This document shows positions 44,747-53,274 of a stretch of DNA of 64,000 bases, piece by piece (the first letter of the stretch is position 1; each line of letters starts with the position of its first letter). The stretch spans positions 110,145 through 174,144 of the forward strand of contig JALNJK010000004.1 of NCBI GenBank assembly GCA_023268355.1, read 5' to 3'. Both the position numbers and the translations under genes were made by a program. This DNA is from Candidatus Terraquivivens tengchongensis. GTDB taxonomy: Archaea; Thermoproteota; Nitrososphaeria_A; Caldarchaeales; Wolframiiraptoraceae. The notes under the pieces are model-generated. The model was not told the DNA's origin and made no database searches. It saw only the letters and a program-made list of their open reading frames with translations.

Positions 44747-45538
44747 CTAAAACGCCTCTTTTTCTTTGTTGGAGATGCTAGGATGCCAATATAGCGTCTT
44801 TTTCGTCCATTCAGAAATGGCATTTTCTAAGCCTTTTGGTATAACCATTTCTGTTATGAATTTTATGTGTTCTCTTACAAACTGCTTAACCTTATCTTCC
44901 GAGACCTTTCCTAAACACATCTCTCTTTTAAGGACCTCGAGCGGTGTAAAGTGATATGGCAGGCCGATGTACTTGACCCAGGTATCCATTTCTTGTTCTA
45001 AATACTTCTTTAATTCCTTCCCTTCAAAGCTGGCTATGCATATATTCTTATTGTAGTTGAACGATTCATCGAGTATGTAGTCAGCTTCACGGCGTACGAT
45101 GTCAATCATGTTGACTTGAGAAGTTAATATTTTTAACCATCTATCCACACTCACCTTTCCAGTGATGGAATCCCTTAACACGAGCAAAGCAGCTTCTATG
45201 GCAACTTTCGTTTCAAGCTCAAATGCTTTCTCATCTTTGTAGCAAAAAGTACAAACTTCAATACCTTCTTCCCTCAAACTTCTGAGTAAGTACTCATATT
45301 CTTTCAACCAAGATTCTACAGGTTCCGGTAAAAGCTTACGTTTTCTAACCTCTTCCACAAAATCTTCGTATTCCATTCCCATGACATACTCGGCCACAAG
45401 TTCATCTAGACTTCTTGGCAAATTTAAAAAAAGCGATTCAAACTTCTGACTCTTAAGATAATTTACTACCTTTATCGACGAAGCCGCCACAGGCGATTTT
45501 ATTATTAACCCTAACTCTCTGCCGGGAGACACGGCCAT
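44747..45538 (-). CDS. Unrecognised protein, 263 residues
   Basis: I do not recognise this family. The protein appears soluble and mostly helical, without signal peptide or membrane segments. It has an N-terminal block with hydrophobic strands (ELGLIIKSPVAASSIKVVNYL), a helical middle with CTFCYKDEKAFELETKVAIEAALLVLRDSI (two cysteines spaced C-x2-C), and an acidic/basic helical end. Codon use looks like its neighbours, so it is probably a native gene. It is 49 bp downstream of citrate synthase on the same strand and may be co-transcribed with it. Confidence 0.65.
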   Translation of the reverse strand: MAVSPGRELGLIIKSPVAASSIKVVNYLKSQKFESLFLNLPRSLDELVAEYVMGMEYEDFVEEVRKRKLLPEPVESWLKEYEYLLRSLREEGIEVCTFCYKDEKAFELETKVAIEAALLVLRDSITGKVSVDRWLKILTSQVNMIDIVRREADYILDESFNYNKNICIASFEGKELKKYLEQEMDTWVKYIGLPYHFTPLEVLKREMCLGKVSEDKVKQFVREHIKFITEMVIPKGLENAISEWTKKTLYWHPSISNKEKEAF

Positions 45539-45587
45539 TAATTGATGTTAACAGAACCTAAATTAATTTTTTCACGTCTTATGTGTG

Positions 45588-46733
45588 CTACTCTCTCTGT
45601 TCTATTGGAATATATTTAAGGTCAAGCTGACCTATATAATGAGCCCTAGGCCTGATGAGTCTGTTGTCCTGAAGGTACTCTATCACATGAGCGGTCCATC
45701 CGGACGTTCGCGCCATTGCAAACATTGGTGTAAACAAGTATGACGGTATGCCCAACATATCATAAACTGCACCTGAGTAGAAGTCTATGTTTGGGAAAAT
45801 TCCCTTCTTACCAAGTAAGTTGATCATTACTTCCTCAACCTTCTCAGCAGTCTGGTACATTGTCCACTCGTTCTTCTGCTCACATAGTTTCCTAAAATAT
45901 TCCTTAAAGATTCTCGCTCTAGGGTCGTATGCCTTGTACACCCTATGACCGAAGCCCATTATCCTCTTCTTTTCTGCCAGTGCTTTCTTGATGTATTCTT
46001 CAGCTCTTTCTGGAGTTTTAATTTCTTTCAACATTTCTAGAGCTTTCTCATTCGCTCCACCATGCAGAGGACCCTTCAGTGCAGCTATGCCTGAAACTAT
46101 AGCGGAGTATATGTCAGATAATGTGGATATTGTGGTTAATGCAGCCGTCGTTGAGGCAGGTAGTTCATGTTCAGCGTGAAGGATTAGTGCCACATCTATT
46201 ATCCTACTACTTAACTTATCAGGCTCCTTCCCAAACATCATATAGAGGAAATTTTCTGCATAACCAAGCCTTCTGCTGGGCGGTATTATATCAAGCCCCT
46301 CTTTGATTCTGTATATGTATGCTGTTATGGTTCCGACTTTTGCTTGTAACCTGATAGCCTTTCTTATATTCGCCTCTTTAGAATTATCTTCAAGTTCAGG
46401 GTCATATGGACCGAGGGCCGAAACTGCTGTCTTCATAATGTCCATAGGATGCGCATTTTTAGGAGTTTTTTTCATAAAGTCAACTATTTCCCAAGGTATG
46501 TCTGCATTCTCGATTAGGTTTTTCTTTAGGTCATCCAATTCTTTTCTTTTCGGAAGCCTGTTGTACCAAAGAAGGAAACAAACCTCCTCAAACGTTGAAT
46601 ATTTTGCTAAATCTTCTATCGGGTAGCCTGCATAGTACAGTATTCCTTTTTCACCATCGATATAGGAAAGTGTTGTCTCTGTTATTATAATGTTTTCTAA
46701 ACCTTTATGGATTACAACATCGGACCCGGACAT
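45588..46733 (-). CDS. gltA: Citrate synthase
   Basis: This 381-residue enzyme condenses oxaloacetate and acetyl-CoA. Active-site residues are visible: His in LKGPLHGGANEKALEM (about 220-235), His in MGFGHRVYKAYDPRARIF (about 260-277) and Asp in PNIDFYSGAVYDMLGIP (about 314-330). The length is typical of the archaeal/Gram-positive type. A 2-methylcitrate synthase role cannot be excluded from sequence alone. A reverse-strand TATA-like GTTATATACTTTATGG lies near 46765-46780. It is divergent from the hydroxyacyl-CoA dehydrogenase. Confidence 0.93.
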   Translation of the reverse strand: MSGSDVVIHKGLENIIITETTLSYIDGEKGILYYAGYPIEDLAKYSTFEEVCFLLWYNRLPKRKELDDLKKNLIENADIPWEIVDFMKKTPKNAHPMDIMKTAVSALGPYDPELEDNSKEANIRKAIRLQAKVGTITAYIYRIKEGLDIIPPSRRLGYAENFLYMMFGKEPDKLSSRIIDVALILHAEHELPASTTAALTTISTLSDIYSAIVSGIAALKGPLHGGANEKALEMLKEIKTPERAEEYIKKALAEKKRIMGFGHRVYKAYDPRARIFKEYFRKLCEQKNEWTMYQTAEKVEEVMINLLGKKGIFPNIDFYSGAVYDMLGIPSYLFTPMFAMARTSGWTAHVIEYLQDNRLIRPRAHYIGQLDLKYIPIEQRE

Positions 46734-46815
46734 CTTTTAATCACGTCTATTTAAAGATTACCATAAAGTATATAACAGTTTTTAATTTTTTTAAATTTTC
46801 TGTAAAAATTAATAA

Positions 46816-46828
46816 GGTTTTAAAAATT
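46816..46828 (+). promoter_or_regulatory. Putative TATA box for the hydroxyacyl-CoA dehydrogenase gene
   Basis: GGTTTTAAAAATT is centred about 29 bp before the ATG at 46851. This spacing predicts a leaderless or nearly leaderless transcript and supports that ATG over the TTG six bases upstream. Confidence 0.45.
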
Positions 46829-46850
46829 CCCCCAGAACCTTATTTTGGTT

Positions 46851-48035
46851 ATGTTTGAGAAAATCGCTGTTGTTGGAGCAGGAACGATGGGACATGGAAT
46901 TGCTGAAGTTGCCGCGCTTAATGGTTACGTGGTCTTTCTATGCGATATAAGCGAGGAGATACTCCGAGAAGCCATCAAAAAGATAGAATGGAGTCTACGA
47001 AAGATGGTGGAGAAGGGAAAGTTAGGTAATGAGGAGTTAACATTAACGCTTAACAGAATTAGGACAACAACAAGTTTGGAAGAAGCAGCTAAGGATTCTA
47101 AGTTAATAATAGAGGCCGTACCCGAAAACCTAGAATTGAAAAAAGGGATTTTTTCGAGGCTTGACGGGATGACGCACCCAGAAACAATTCTGGGTACAAA
47201 TACAAGCTCTTTACCCATTTCTGAAATAGCATCGGTCACCTCACGACCGGACAAGGTTATTGGAATACATTTTTTTAACCCCCCAGTCATTATGCCGTTG
47301 GTTGAGATAGTGTGCGGTGATAAGACATCGAAGCAAACTGTAGATTCCGTTCTAACATTCATTAAAACCTTAGGCAAACAGTTTATAATTTGTAGGAAAG
47401 ATGTGCCGGGTTTTGTTGTAAACAGGATACTAGAAGCCCTCATTCAGGAAGCCGCTTGGATTGTGCATAGGGGCGAAGCTTCGATGCTAGAAGTTGACTC
47501 GGCGGTTAAGTACAGGGCTAAACTTCCCATGGGCTTATTTGAGTTATCAGATTACGTTGGTATTGATGTACTTTATTCTGCAGGCAAGGCGATACAAGAT
47601 AGAGATGGAGGTGTTATCGTGTCCCCGCTTTTCGAAGAATACTATAAGAACGGATGGTATGGAAAGAAAAGCGGTAAGGGGTTCTACACTTATACTGGAG
47701 ATTTGTGGGAGAAACCAAAGATCCCTCCAGAGCTCGCGGATAAGGTTAATCTCGAGGAAATATTTGCGCCAGCAGTAAACGCTGCCGCTTGGTTATTGAG
47801 GAACAACGTTGTTGATAAAGAAGAGCTTGATAAAGCAGTCATACTGGGATTAAATTTTCCAGAAGGAATTTTACAGATGGCTGATAAATGGGGTATAGAT
47901 ACGCTCGTACAAGTTTTAAAGATAAAACGATCAAAATATGGTGAATATTATAAACCAGACCAGCTTCTAGAGGAAATGGTAGCCAATAACAGGCTTGGTG
48001 TAAAGACACGCAGAGGTTTTTACGAATATGTCTGA
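46851..48035 (+). CDS. 3-Hydroxyacyl-CoA dehydrogenase with duplicated C-terminal domain
   Basis: This protein of about 394 residues oxidises (S)-3-hydroxyacyl-CoA with NAD. The Rossmann part starts IAVVGAGTMGHGIAEVAALNGY, and the catalytic stretch is IGIHFFNPPVIMPLVEIV, with the HFFNPP signature (about 140-155). Two copies of the helical 3HCDH domain follow (about 185-285 and 295-394). Its stop overlaps the start of the enoyl-CoA hydratase gene by eight bases. The order of the two proteins is the same as the domain order of fused crotonyl-CoA hydratase/3-hydroxybutyryl-CoA dehydrogenases of other archaea. Confidence 0.93.
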   Translation: MFEKIAVVGAGTMGHGIAEVAALNGYVVFLCDISEEILREAIKKIEWSLRKMVEKGKLGNEELTLTLNRIRTTTSLEEAAKDSKLIIEAVPENLELKKGIFSRLDGMTHPETILGTNTSSLPISEIASVTSRPDKVIGIHFFNPPVIMPLVEIVCGDKTSKQTVDSVLTFIKTLGKQFIICRKDVPGFVVNRILEALIQEAAWIVHRGEASMLEVDSAVKYRAKLPMGLFELSDYVGIDVLYSAGKAIQDRDGGVIVSPLFEEYYKNGWYGKKSGKGFYTYTGDLWEKPKIPPELADKVNLEEIFAPAVNAAAWLLRNNVVDKEELDKAVILGLNFPEGILQMADKWGIDTLVQVLKIKRSKYGEYYKPDQLLEEMVANNRLGVKTRRGFYEYV

Positions 48036-48822
48036 GAAAAACTTACAAGAAATAAAGGTCATTCGAGAACCGCCTCTTGCATGGGTTATACTTAGCAGAC
48101 CGGAAAAACTAAACGCAATATCGTTAAGAATGCTGGACGAACTTTCTAGTGTGCTTGAAGAATTGTCAACGGATAAGGACATAAGAGTTGTTCTTCTAAA
48201 AGGGAATCCTGAAGGTAGGTCTTTCAGCGCAGGTGTTGATATTTCAACATTCATAAACCTAAAACCACTGGATGCATTATATGTGTCAACAAGATTACAG
48301 AGTGTCGTTAACATGCTAGAGACATTCCCAAAGCCTGTCATAGCTGTCATTGACGGTTATGCGTTAGGTGGTGGGTTCGAATTAGCTCTGGGTTGCGACT
48401 TTAGAATTGCAAGTAATAGAGCGGAACTCGGATTGCCTGAGATAAAATTAGGGCTAATTCCAGGAGGAGGCGGGACGCAAAGGCTCCCAAGAATTGTAGG
48501 CGAGGCTAAAGCAAAGGAACTTATAATGTTCGGTGAAAGGCTGAAGAGCGAAGATGCGTTGAGAATCGGGCTAGTAAATTGGATTACACAACCCGAAAAA
48601 TTAGACGAGGAGGCAAGAAAAATAGCCCAAAGATTGGCTGAAGCGCCGCCGATCGCCCTCAGAACTATAAAGGATGTAATCAGGCTCACACGTCACGGTC
48701 CTATCGAAGAAGGGCTGGCTTTCGAGGCAACTTCTTTCGCATCGTTATTCACGACAAAAGATTCTGTCGAGGGTATATCGGCCTTTTTAAGTAAAAGAAA
48801 ACCAAACTTTACAGGAGAATAA
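48028..48822 (+). CDS. Enoyl-CoA hydratase (crotonase family)
   Basis: This 264-residue crotonase-fold enzyme has the oxyanion-hole residues in AGVDIST and DGYALGGGFELALGCDFRIA (about 111-130), and both catalytic glutamates are present: E in GGGFELAL and E in LGLPEIKLGLIPGGGGTQRLP (about 138-158). That favours true hydratase activity over isomerase or decarboxylase roles. It is translationally coupled to the 3-hydroxyacyl-CoA dehydrogenase, so the two likely interconvert enoyl-, hydroxyacyl- and ketoacyl-CoA. Confidence 0.94.
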   Translation: MSEKNLQEIKVIREPPLAWVILSRPEKLNAISLRMLDELSSVLEELSTDKDIRVVLLKGNPEGRSFSAGVDISTFINLKPLDALYVSTRLQSVVNMLETFPKPVIAVIDGYALGGGFELALGCDFRIASNRAELGLPEIKLGLIPGGGGTQRLPRIVGEAKAKELIMFGERLKSEDALRIGLVNWITQPEKLDEEARKIAQRLAEAPPIALRTIKDVIRLTRHGPIEEGLAFEATSFASLFTTKDSVEGISAFLSKRKPNFTGE

Positions 48823-48859
48823 AACATTTATCTTTAGGGAATCATAAGAAGTTTCTGTT

Positions 48860-49219
48860 ATGGTTGAAATAATATACAGGCCAATCCAACAGATTATAAT
48901 ATTGGAATGTATAAAGTACAAATCGCCATCAGAGTTATTGCAAAGTCTAGTACTGGCTCCCGGTCAACCTGTTGTTCTCTTCTGGGCTGAGGACGTACTT
49001 TTTTTACCCACTCCCTTATCACCATCTATGGAGTTCTTTGCAGAAGAACTAGCAAAGGGTAGGGTGTACTGGACGTCTGTATCGTTCACACTTATGCCCG
49101 TGTACCAGGATAAGATTATGATTGAGAAGGGTCCTGAAGCCAACGTCATAAACGTTTCAAGCAGTCCGACGCTTAGAGAAGTCGCAAAATGGCTCAAGGA
49201 AAACTATGAAAATCTTTAA
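48860..49219 (+). CDS. Unrecognised small protein, 119 residues
   Basis: I do not recognise this family. It looks like a compact alpha/beta cytoplasmic protein: alternating hydrophobic strands (IQQIIILECIKY, QPVVLFWAEDVLFL, VYWTSVSFTLMPVYQDK, EANVINVSS) and a C-terminal helix (TLREVAKWLKENYENL). A TATA-like ACATTTATC about 30 bp before the ATG fits a leaderless message. It ends two bases before the convergent SAH hydrolase gene. Codon use is like the neighbours. Confidence 0.65.
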   Translation: MVEIIYRPIQQIIILECIKYKSPSELLQSLVLAPGQPVVLFWAEDVLFLPTPLSPSMEFFAEELAKGRVYWTSVSFTLMPVYQDKIMIEKGPEANVINVSSSPTLREVAKWLKENYENL

Positions 49220-49220
49220 A

Positions 49221-50534
49221 TTACGTGCCTACCTGCCACTCAGTTAGGTATCTTTTTTGCTCCTCAGTAAGCTCTTCAATTGTGATATTCATCGTATCAA
49301 GCTTAAGTCGTGCGACATTTTTATCGATATCTTCTGGAACTGCTAAGACTTTTTTCTCCAACTTATCCTTATTTTTCACGATAAACTCTACACATAATGC
49401 CTGAAGTGAGAATGAGAGGTCCATGACCTCTGAAGGATGCCCTTCGGCACATACAAGGTTAACCAGCCTTCCATCACCTAGCAAGTATATTCTCCTACCA
49501 TCATTCATTCTGAAGAGCGTTACGAGCTTACTAATCTCCACTTTTTCCTTCGCTAACATATCCAACTCTCTTTTTGAAATCTCCACATCCATGTGTCCAG
49601 CATTTGCAAGTATTGCCCCGTCCTTCATCTTTTCGAAATGTTCGCCTCTAATAACATTGATGTTTCCAGTAGCTGTTATAAATATATCACCATATTCCGC
49701 AGCTCTTGATAATGTGTCAACGTTGAAACCATGCATTACGGCCTTCAAAGCCTTTATAGGGTCAACCTCAACAACGGTGACTCTAGCTCCCAGACCTCTC
49801 GCCCTCTCGGCTATACCAGAGCCAACTTGACCATAACCAACAACGACCACATCTTTGCCAGCAAAAAGCACATTCGTAGCTCTCAGAATCCCATCGAGGG
49901 CTGACTGTCCCGTTCCAATAGGGTTGTCGAATAAGTTTTTCGATTTAGCGTCGTTTACAGCAATTATCGGATACTTTAGCATGCCCCTTTCTTCTAAAGC
50001 TCTTAACCTCATGACGCCCGTTGTAGTCTCTTCTGTACCACCAATAACACCATCTATCAACTCTTCGCCAAAATCTCCAAGAATTCCTTTTACGTACTCA
50101 ATATCCGTCCCTTTGATACCATACGCTAACTTGTGCAGAGTTGATACTAAGTCAGCACCATCATCCATGGTTATTGTGGGCTTATGCAAAAGTGTATATC
50201 CTATGCATTCATAATACTCTTTTGCAGTTAAACCCCTAAAACCATAAACCTTTATTCCCTCCCCAACTAACGCTGCTGCAACATCATCTTGGGTGCTGAG
50301 CGGGTTAGATGGACATAAACTGACTTGAGCACCACCCTCCACCAATGTTTTTAGTAAGACGCCCGTTTCTTTTGTGATATGCAAACAAGCGCTTATTTTC
50401 TGGTTCTTAAGCGGCTTTTCCTTCTGGAACCTCTCTCTTATCTTCATCAACACCTTCATCTGCCCTTCTGCCCACTCCAACTTCTTCCTACCTTCGCTCG
50501 CATAACTTGCGTCTTTTATCCAGAATTCCCGCAA
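49221..50534 (-). CDS. ahcY: S-adenosylhomocysteine hydrolase
   Basis: This 437-residue NAD-dependent enzyme splits S-adenosylhomocysteine into adenosine and homocysteine and so sustains methylation. Visible motifs are SACLHITKETGVLL near the start, PTITMDDGADLV (about 134-145), NDAKSKNLFDNPIGTGQSALDGI, the Rossmann motif VVVVGYGQVGSGIAERARGLG (about 229-249) and AEGHPSEVMDLSFSLQAL near the end. The start is a TTG with GGAGG nine bases upstream. It suits a genome carrying several methyltransferases. Confidence 0.96.
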   Translation of the reverse strand: MREFWIKDASYASEGRKKLEWAEGQMKVLMKIRERFQKEKPLKNQKISACLHITKETGVLLKTLVEGGAQVSLCPSNPLSTQDDVAAALVGEGIKVYGFRGLTAKEYYECIGYTLLHKPTITMDDGADLVSTLHKLAYGIKGTDIEYVKGILGDFGEELIDGVIGGTEETTTGVMRLRALEERGMLKYPIIAVNDAKSKNLFDNPIGTGQSALDGILRATNVLFAGKDVVVVGYGQVGSGIAERARGLGARVTVVEVDPIKALKAVMHGFNVDTLSRAAEYGDIFITATGNINVIRGEHFEKMKDGAILANAGHMDVEISKRELDMLAKEKVEISKLVTLFRMNDGRRIYLLGDGRLVNLVCAEGHPSEVMDLSFSLQALCVEFIVKNKDKLEKKVLAVPEDIDKNVARLKLDTMNITIEELTEEQKRYLTEWQVGT

Positions 50535-50641
50535 ATGTTAAAACCTCCGCTTTTGTTCGTTTTTAAGCAACCGTCAATCTAAAAAGTTCACGGCACGGCT
50601 CTTATAAACTTTATGTAGTACCGTCAAGATTTGATCTAAAC

Positions 50642-51469
50642 GTGAACAAGTTGCCAGAAATAGTTACGTTGCAAATAGGTCCTGCAGAAGTTATTGCATA
50701 CTTCTTTGTCATAATACTCATCATCATAATTTTATCTGCCTCTATCAGAGTCGTTAGGGAATATGAACGTGGCATAATCTTCAGGTTAGGTCGTTTTATT
50801 GGAGCTAAAGGTCCTGGTCTGTTCTTCTTGGTACCTATAGTTGACAGGTTCGTTAAAGTGGACCTACGAACGGTCGTAGTTGATATTCCAAGACAGAAGG
50901 TCGTGACGAAAGATAACGTAAGCGTTGATGTAGATGCGGCCGTTTATTACCGTGTTATTGACCCAGCAAAGGCAATACTTCAGGTTGAGAATTATGCACA
51001 GGCGACTAACCTTTTAGCTCAAACAACTTTGAGGGATGTGCTTGGACAAGTCGAGCTTGATGAATTGCTTACCAGGAGGGAGGAGCTTGGAAAGAGAATC
51101 AGTAGTATAGTTGATGAGCTTACGGAACCATGGGGAATAAAGGTTAGCATGGTTGCGCTAAAAGATATCACGATGCCCGAAACGATGGTTAGGGCGATAG
51201 CCAAGCAAGCAGAGGCAGAAAGAGAGAAGCGTTCAAGAATCATCGTAGCAGAGGGTGAACTGCTAGCCTCGGAGAAGTTAGCGGCGGCAGCAAAACAATA
51301 TAGCGAGCAGCCTATTTCATTACGCCTGAGGGAATTACAGACTCTAACGGAGATTGCTAGGGAGCGGAACCTCGTCGTAGTAACAACGACTACAGACACG
51401 TCTTCGTTGGCAAACATAGTTGGTTTAATAAAAGGGATGAGTAAGGAGGAGAAAGGACCCAAAGAATGA
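50642..51469 (+). CDS. Stomatin/prohibitin-family (SPFH) membrane protein
   Basis: This 275-residue protein has one N-terminal membrane segment (VIAYFFVIILIIIILSASI, about 18-36) followed by the SPFH/band-7 domain with EYERGIIFRLGRFIGAKGPGLFFLVP and VDLRTVVVDIPRQKVVTKDNVSVDVDAAVYYRV, then a coiled coil with KQAEAEREKRSRIIVAEGE. It forms an operon with the NfeD protease downstream (overlap ATGA). Archaeal stomatins are cleaved by such partner proteases. Start is a GTG; a TATA-like CTTATAAAC lies about 37 bp upstream. Confidence 0.94.
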   Translation: MNKLPEIVTLQIGPAEVIAYFFVIILIIIILSASIRVVREYERGIIFRLGRFIGAKGPGLFFLVPIVDRFVKVDLRTVVVDIPRQKVVTKDNVSVDVDAAVYYRVIDPAKAILQVENYAQATNLLAQTTLRDVLGQVELDELLTRREELGKRISSIVDELTEPWGIKVSMVALKDITMPETMVRAIAKQAEAEREKRSRIIVAEGELLASEKLAAAAKQYSEQPISLRLRELQTLTEIARERNLVVVTTTTDTSSLANIVGLIKGMSKEEKGPKE

Positions 51470-52788
51470 TACGCCGTGTGGTTTTCATTTTACTAACGCT
51501 ATCATTATTCGCTCTTTTTCTCTCTCAATTATGCGCAGCCAACCCCGAACAGCCCAAAGTGCTTGCTGTCAGAATAGAGGGAACAATAACGACCGCCACG
51601 TCAAGCTTAGCGAAAGAAGCTTTGGAATATGCAGCCGCAAACGGATATCATGTAATCCTAATAACTATAGATACAACGGGAGGTTTACTTTCAGCAACTT
51701 TTGAAATAGTGGATACAATAGAACGCTCCCAAATACCAGTCATCGTTTATGTTTATCCATCCGGGAGTAAAAGTTGGTCCGCGGGGACCTTTATACTTTT
51801 AGCATCGCACGTTGCGGCAATGGCACCTTACACCATCATCGGCTCGTGCCAACCCGTGAGCTACTCACCGTTTGGCAACTCTGAACCCATTCAGGATGAA
51901 AAGACGATAAACGCCCTCACGGCTTACATAGTAGAAAGAGCAAGAATGCATGGACGAAACGAGACTGCCGCGAAACTCTTCGTTACGCATAATTTGAACC
52001 TAAACGAGGAATTAGCGCTGAGGTACGGTGTGATAGACGTGGTAGCGTCGGAAGTAGATGAATTGTTAGCGAAAGTGGATGGTAGGAATATAGAGATATT
52101 CAGTAGAAGTGTTACGTTAAATACGAAAGGTGCTGTAGTACACTGGTATGAGCCGAGTCTAAGGACGATGCTGCTGAGCGTTATAAGCGACCCGATAATT
52201 GCATCGTTGGCTTTCCTCATAGGTCTTTATGCTTTGATATTCGGCATATCGGCCCCTGGTCACCTAGCGGAGATAATCGGTGCTTTCTTACTCATAATCG
52301 GCTTAATAGGGTTAGGATTCAATGTTAACATAGCAGCCCTTTTGTTCTTGATAATAGGTTCGATTCTTATGATAGCGGAAGCCTATACACCGGGATTTGG
52401 TGTTCTCGGCGGTTCCGGTTTCCTGTTCATGATCTTTGGAAGTCTGCTTTTAATACCACTAGGTAGTGCAGAGTGGTTAGCGAGTGAGAATCTTTATAGG
52501 GTCTTCTTTGCTACGATCGTTAGCTCAGCGCTGGTTATAGGTGGCTTCACATTATTCATGCTGTATAAGGTTGTGAAGGCGAAAAGAAGGAAGCCGTTGC
52601 TTAAGGATATGATCAACGAAATAGTTTACGTAGTAGATGAGTTAGGGCCCGATAAGCATGGTTTCGTTAAATACTCGGGCGAATACTGGATGGCGAAGTC
52701 GCAAGAAACGATAATGCCTGGGAGTAAGGCCATAGTTATAGGTAAAGAGGGACATATACTCATCGTAAAACGGTTAGAAGAAAAATGA
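51466..52788 (+). CDS. nfeD: NfeD-type membrane-bound ClpP-class serine protease
   Basis: This 440-residue protein has a signal peptide (MIRRVVFILLTLSLFALFLSQLCA) and then a ClpP-like protease domain, with the nucleophile Ser in the KSWSAGTFILLASHVAAM segment (about 100-117) and a candidate general-base Lys in QDEKTINAL. Four to five membrane helices (about 245-365) follow, and an NfeD OB-fold domain ends the protein (about 380-440). It pairs with the stomatin gene upstream, as in the well-studied PH1510-stomatin pair, where the protease cuts the stomatin C-terminus. Confidence 0.93.
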   Translation: MIRRVVFILLTLSLFALFLSQLCAANPEQPKVLAVRIEGTITTATSSLAKEALEYAAANGYHVILITIDTTGGLLSATFEIVDTIERSQIPVIVYVYPSGSKSWSAGTFILLASHVAAMAPYTIIGSCQPVSYSPFGNSEPIQDEKTINALTAYIVERARMHGRNETAAKLFVTHNLNLNEELALRYGVIDVVASEVDELLAKVDGRNIEIFSRSVTLNTKGAVVHWYEPSLRTMLLSVISDPIIASLAFLIGLYALIFGISAPGHLAEIIGAFLLIIGLIGLGFNVNIAALLFLIIGSILMIAEAYTPGFGVLGGSGFLFMIFGSLLLIPLGSAEWLASENLYRVFFATIVSSALVIGGFTLFMLYKVVKAKRRKPLLKDMINEIVYVVDELGPDKHGFVKYSGEYWMAKSQETIMPGSKAIVIGKEGHILIVKRLEEK

Positions 52789-52840
52789 CTAAAAATCAAA
52801 CAGTTAAATTCATCTTACGCTAAGCTTTTGGTGTGGGAAA

Positions 52841-53269
52841 ATGGTGGACATCACTACGAAGGAAGCTTACTTGAAGTTACTGGAAAGGGTAATGGCCGAA
52901 GTTAAGAACGTGGTTAGCAAGTCTGGTGATAGAACGTTAGAGCTCAGACCGACCATAATGCAGACGACCAAACATACAATAATAATGAACTTTAGACACC
53001 TCGCTGAAACTTTAAACAGAGATCCGCAACATCTAGCAAGATTCATATTCAAAGAGTCTGGTAAACCCGGCGTCTTAGAGGGTGAAAGATTAACAATCCA
53101 AGGTAAGCTTTCGAATGAGGAAATCAAAAGATTACTCGAGATATACATGAAAGAGTTTGTTAAATGTCCTGTTTGTGGCGGCGTTGATACAAGAATCGAA
53201 GCAGAAAAAAGGTTTAGATTTTTACAATGCGACATTTGTGGAGCAAAAAGCAGCGTCAGAAAGATTTAG
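52841..53269 (+). CDS. Translation initiation factor aIF2 subunit beta
   Basis: This 142-residue protein has the aIF2-beta core (about 20-105, with IIMNFRHLAETLNRDPQHLARFIFKESGKPG) and a C-terminal zinc ribbon with CPVCGG...CDICG spacing (about 109-130). Together with the alpha and gamma subunits it delivers initiator Met-tRNA to the ribosome; the other subunits are not in this window. It converges with sufS with a five-base gap. Confidence 0.96.
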   Translation: MVDITTKEAYLKLLERVMAEVKNVVSKSGDRTLELRPTIMQTTKHTIIMNFRHLAETLNRDPQHLARFIFKESGKPGVLEGERLTIQGKLSNEEIKRLLEIYMKEFVKCPVCGGVDTRIEAEKRFRFLQCDICGAKSSVRKI

Positions 53270-53274
53270 GCACT

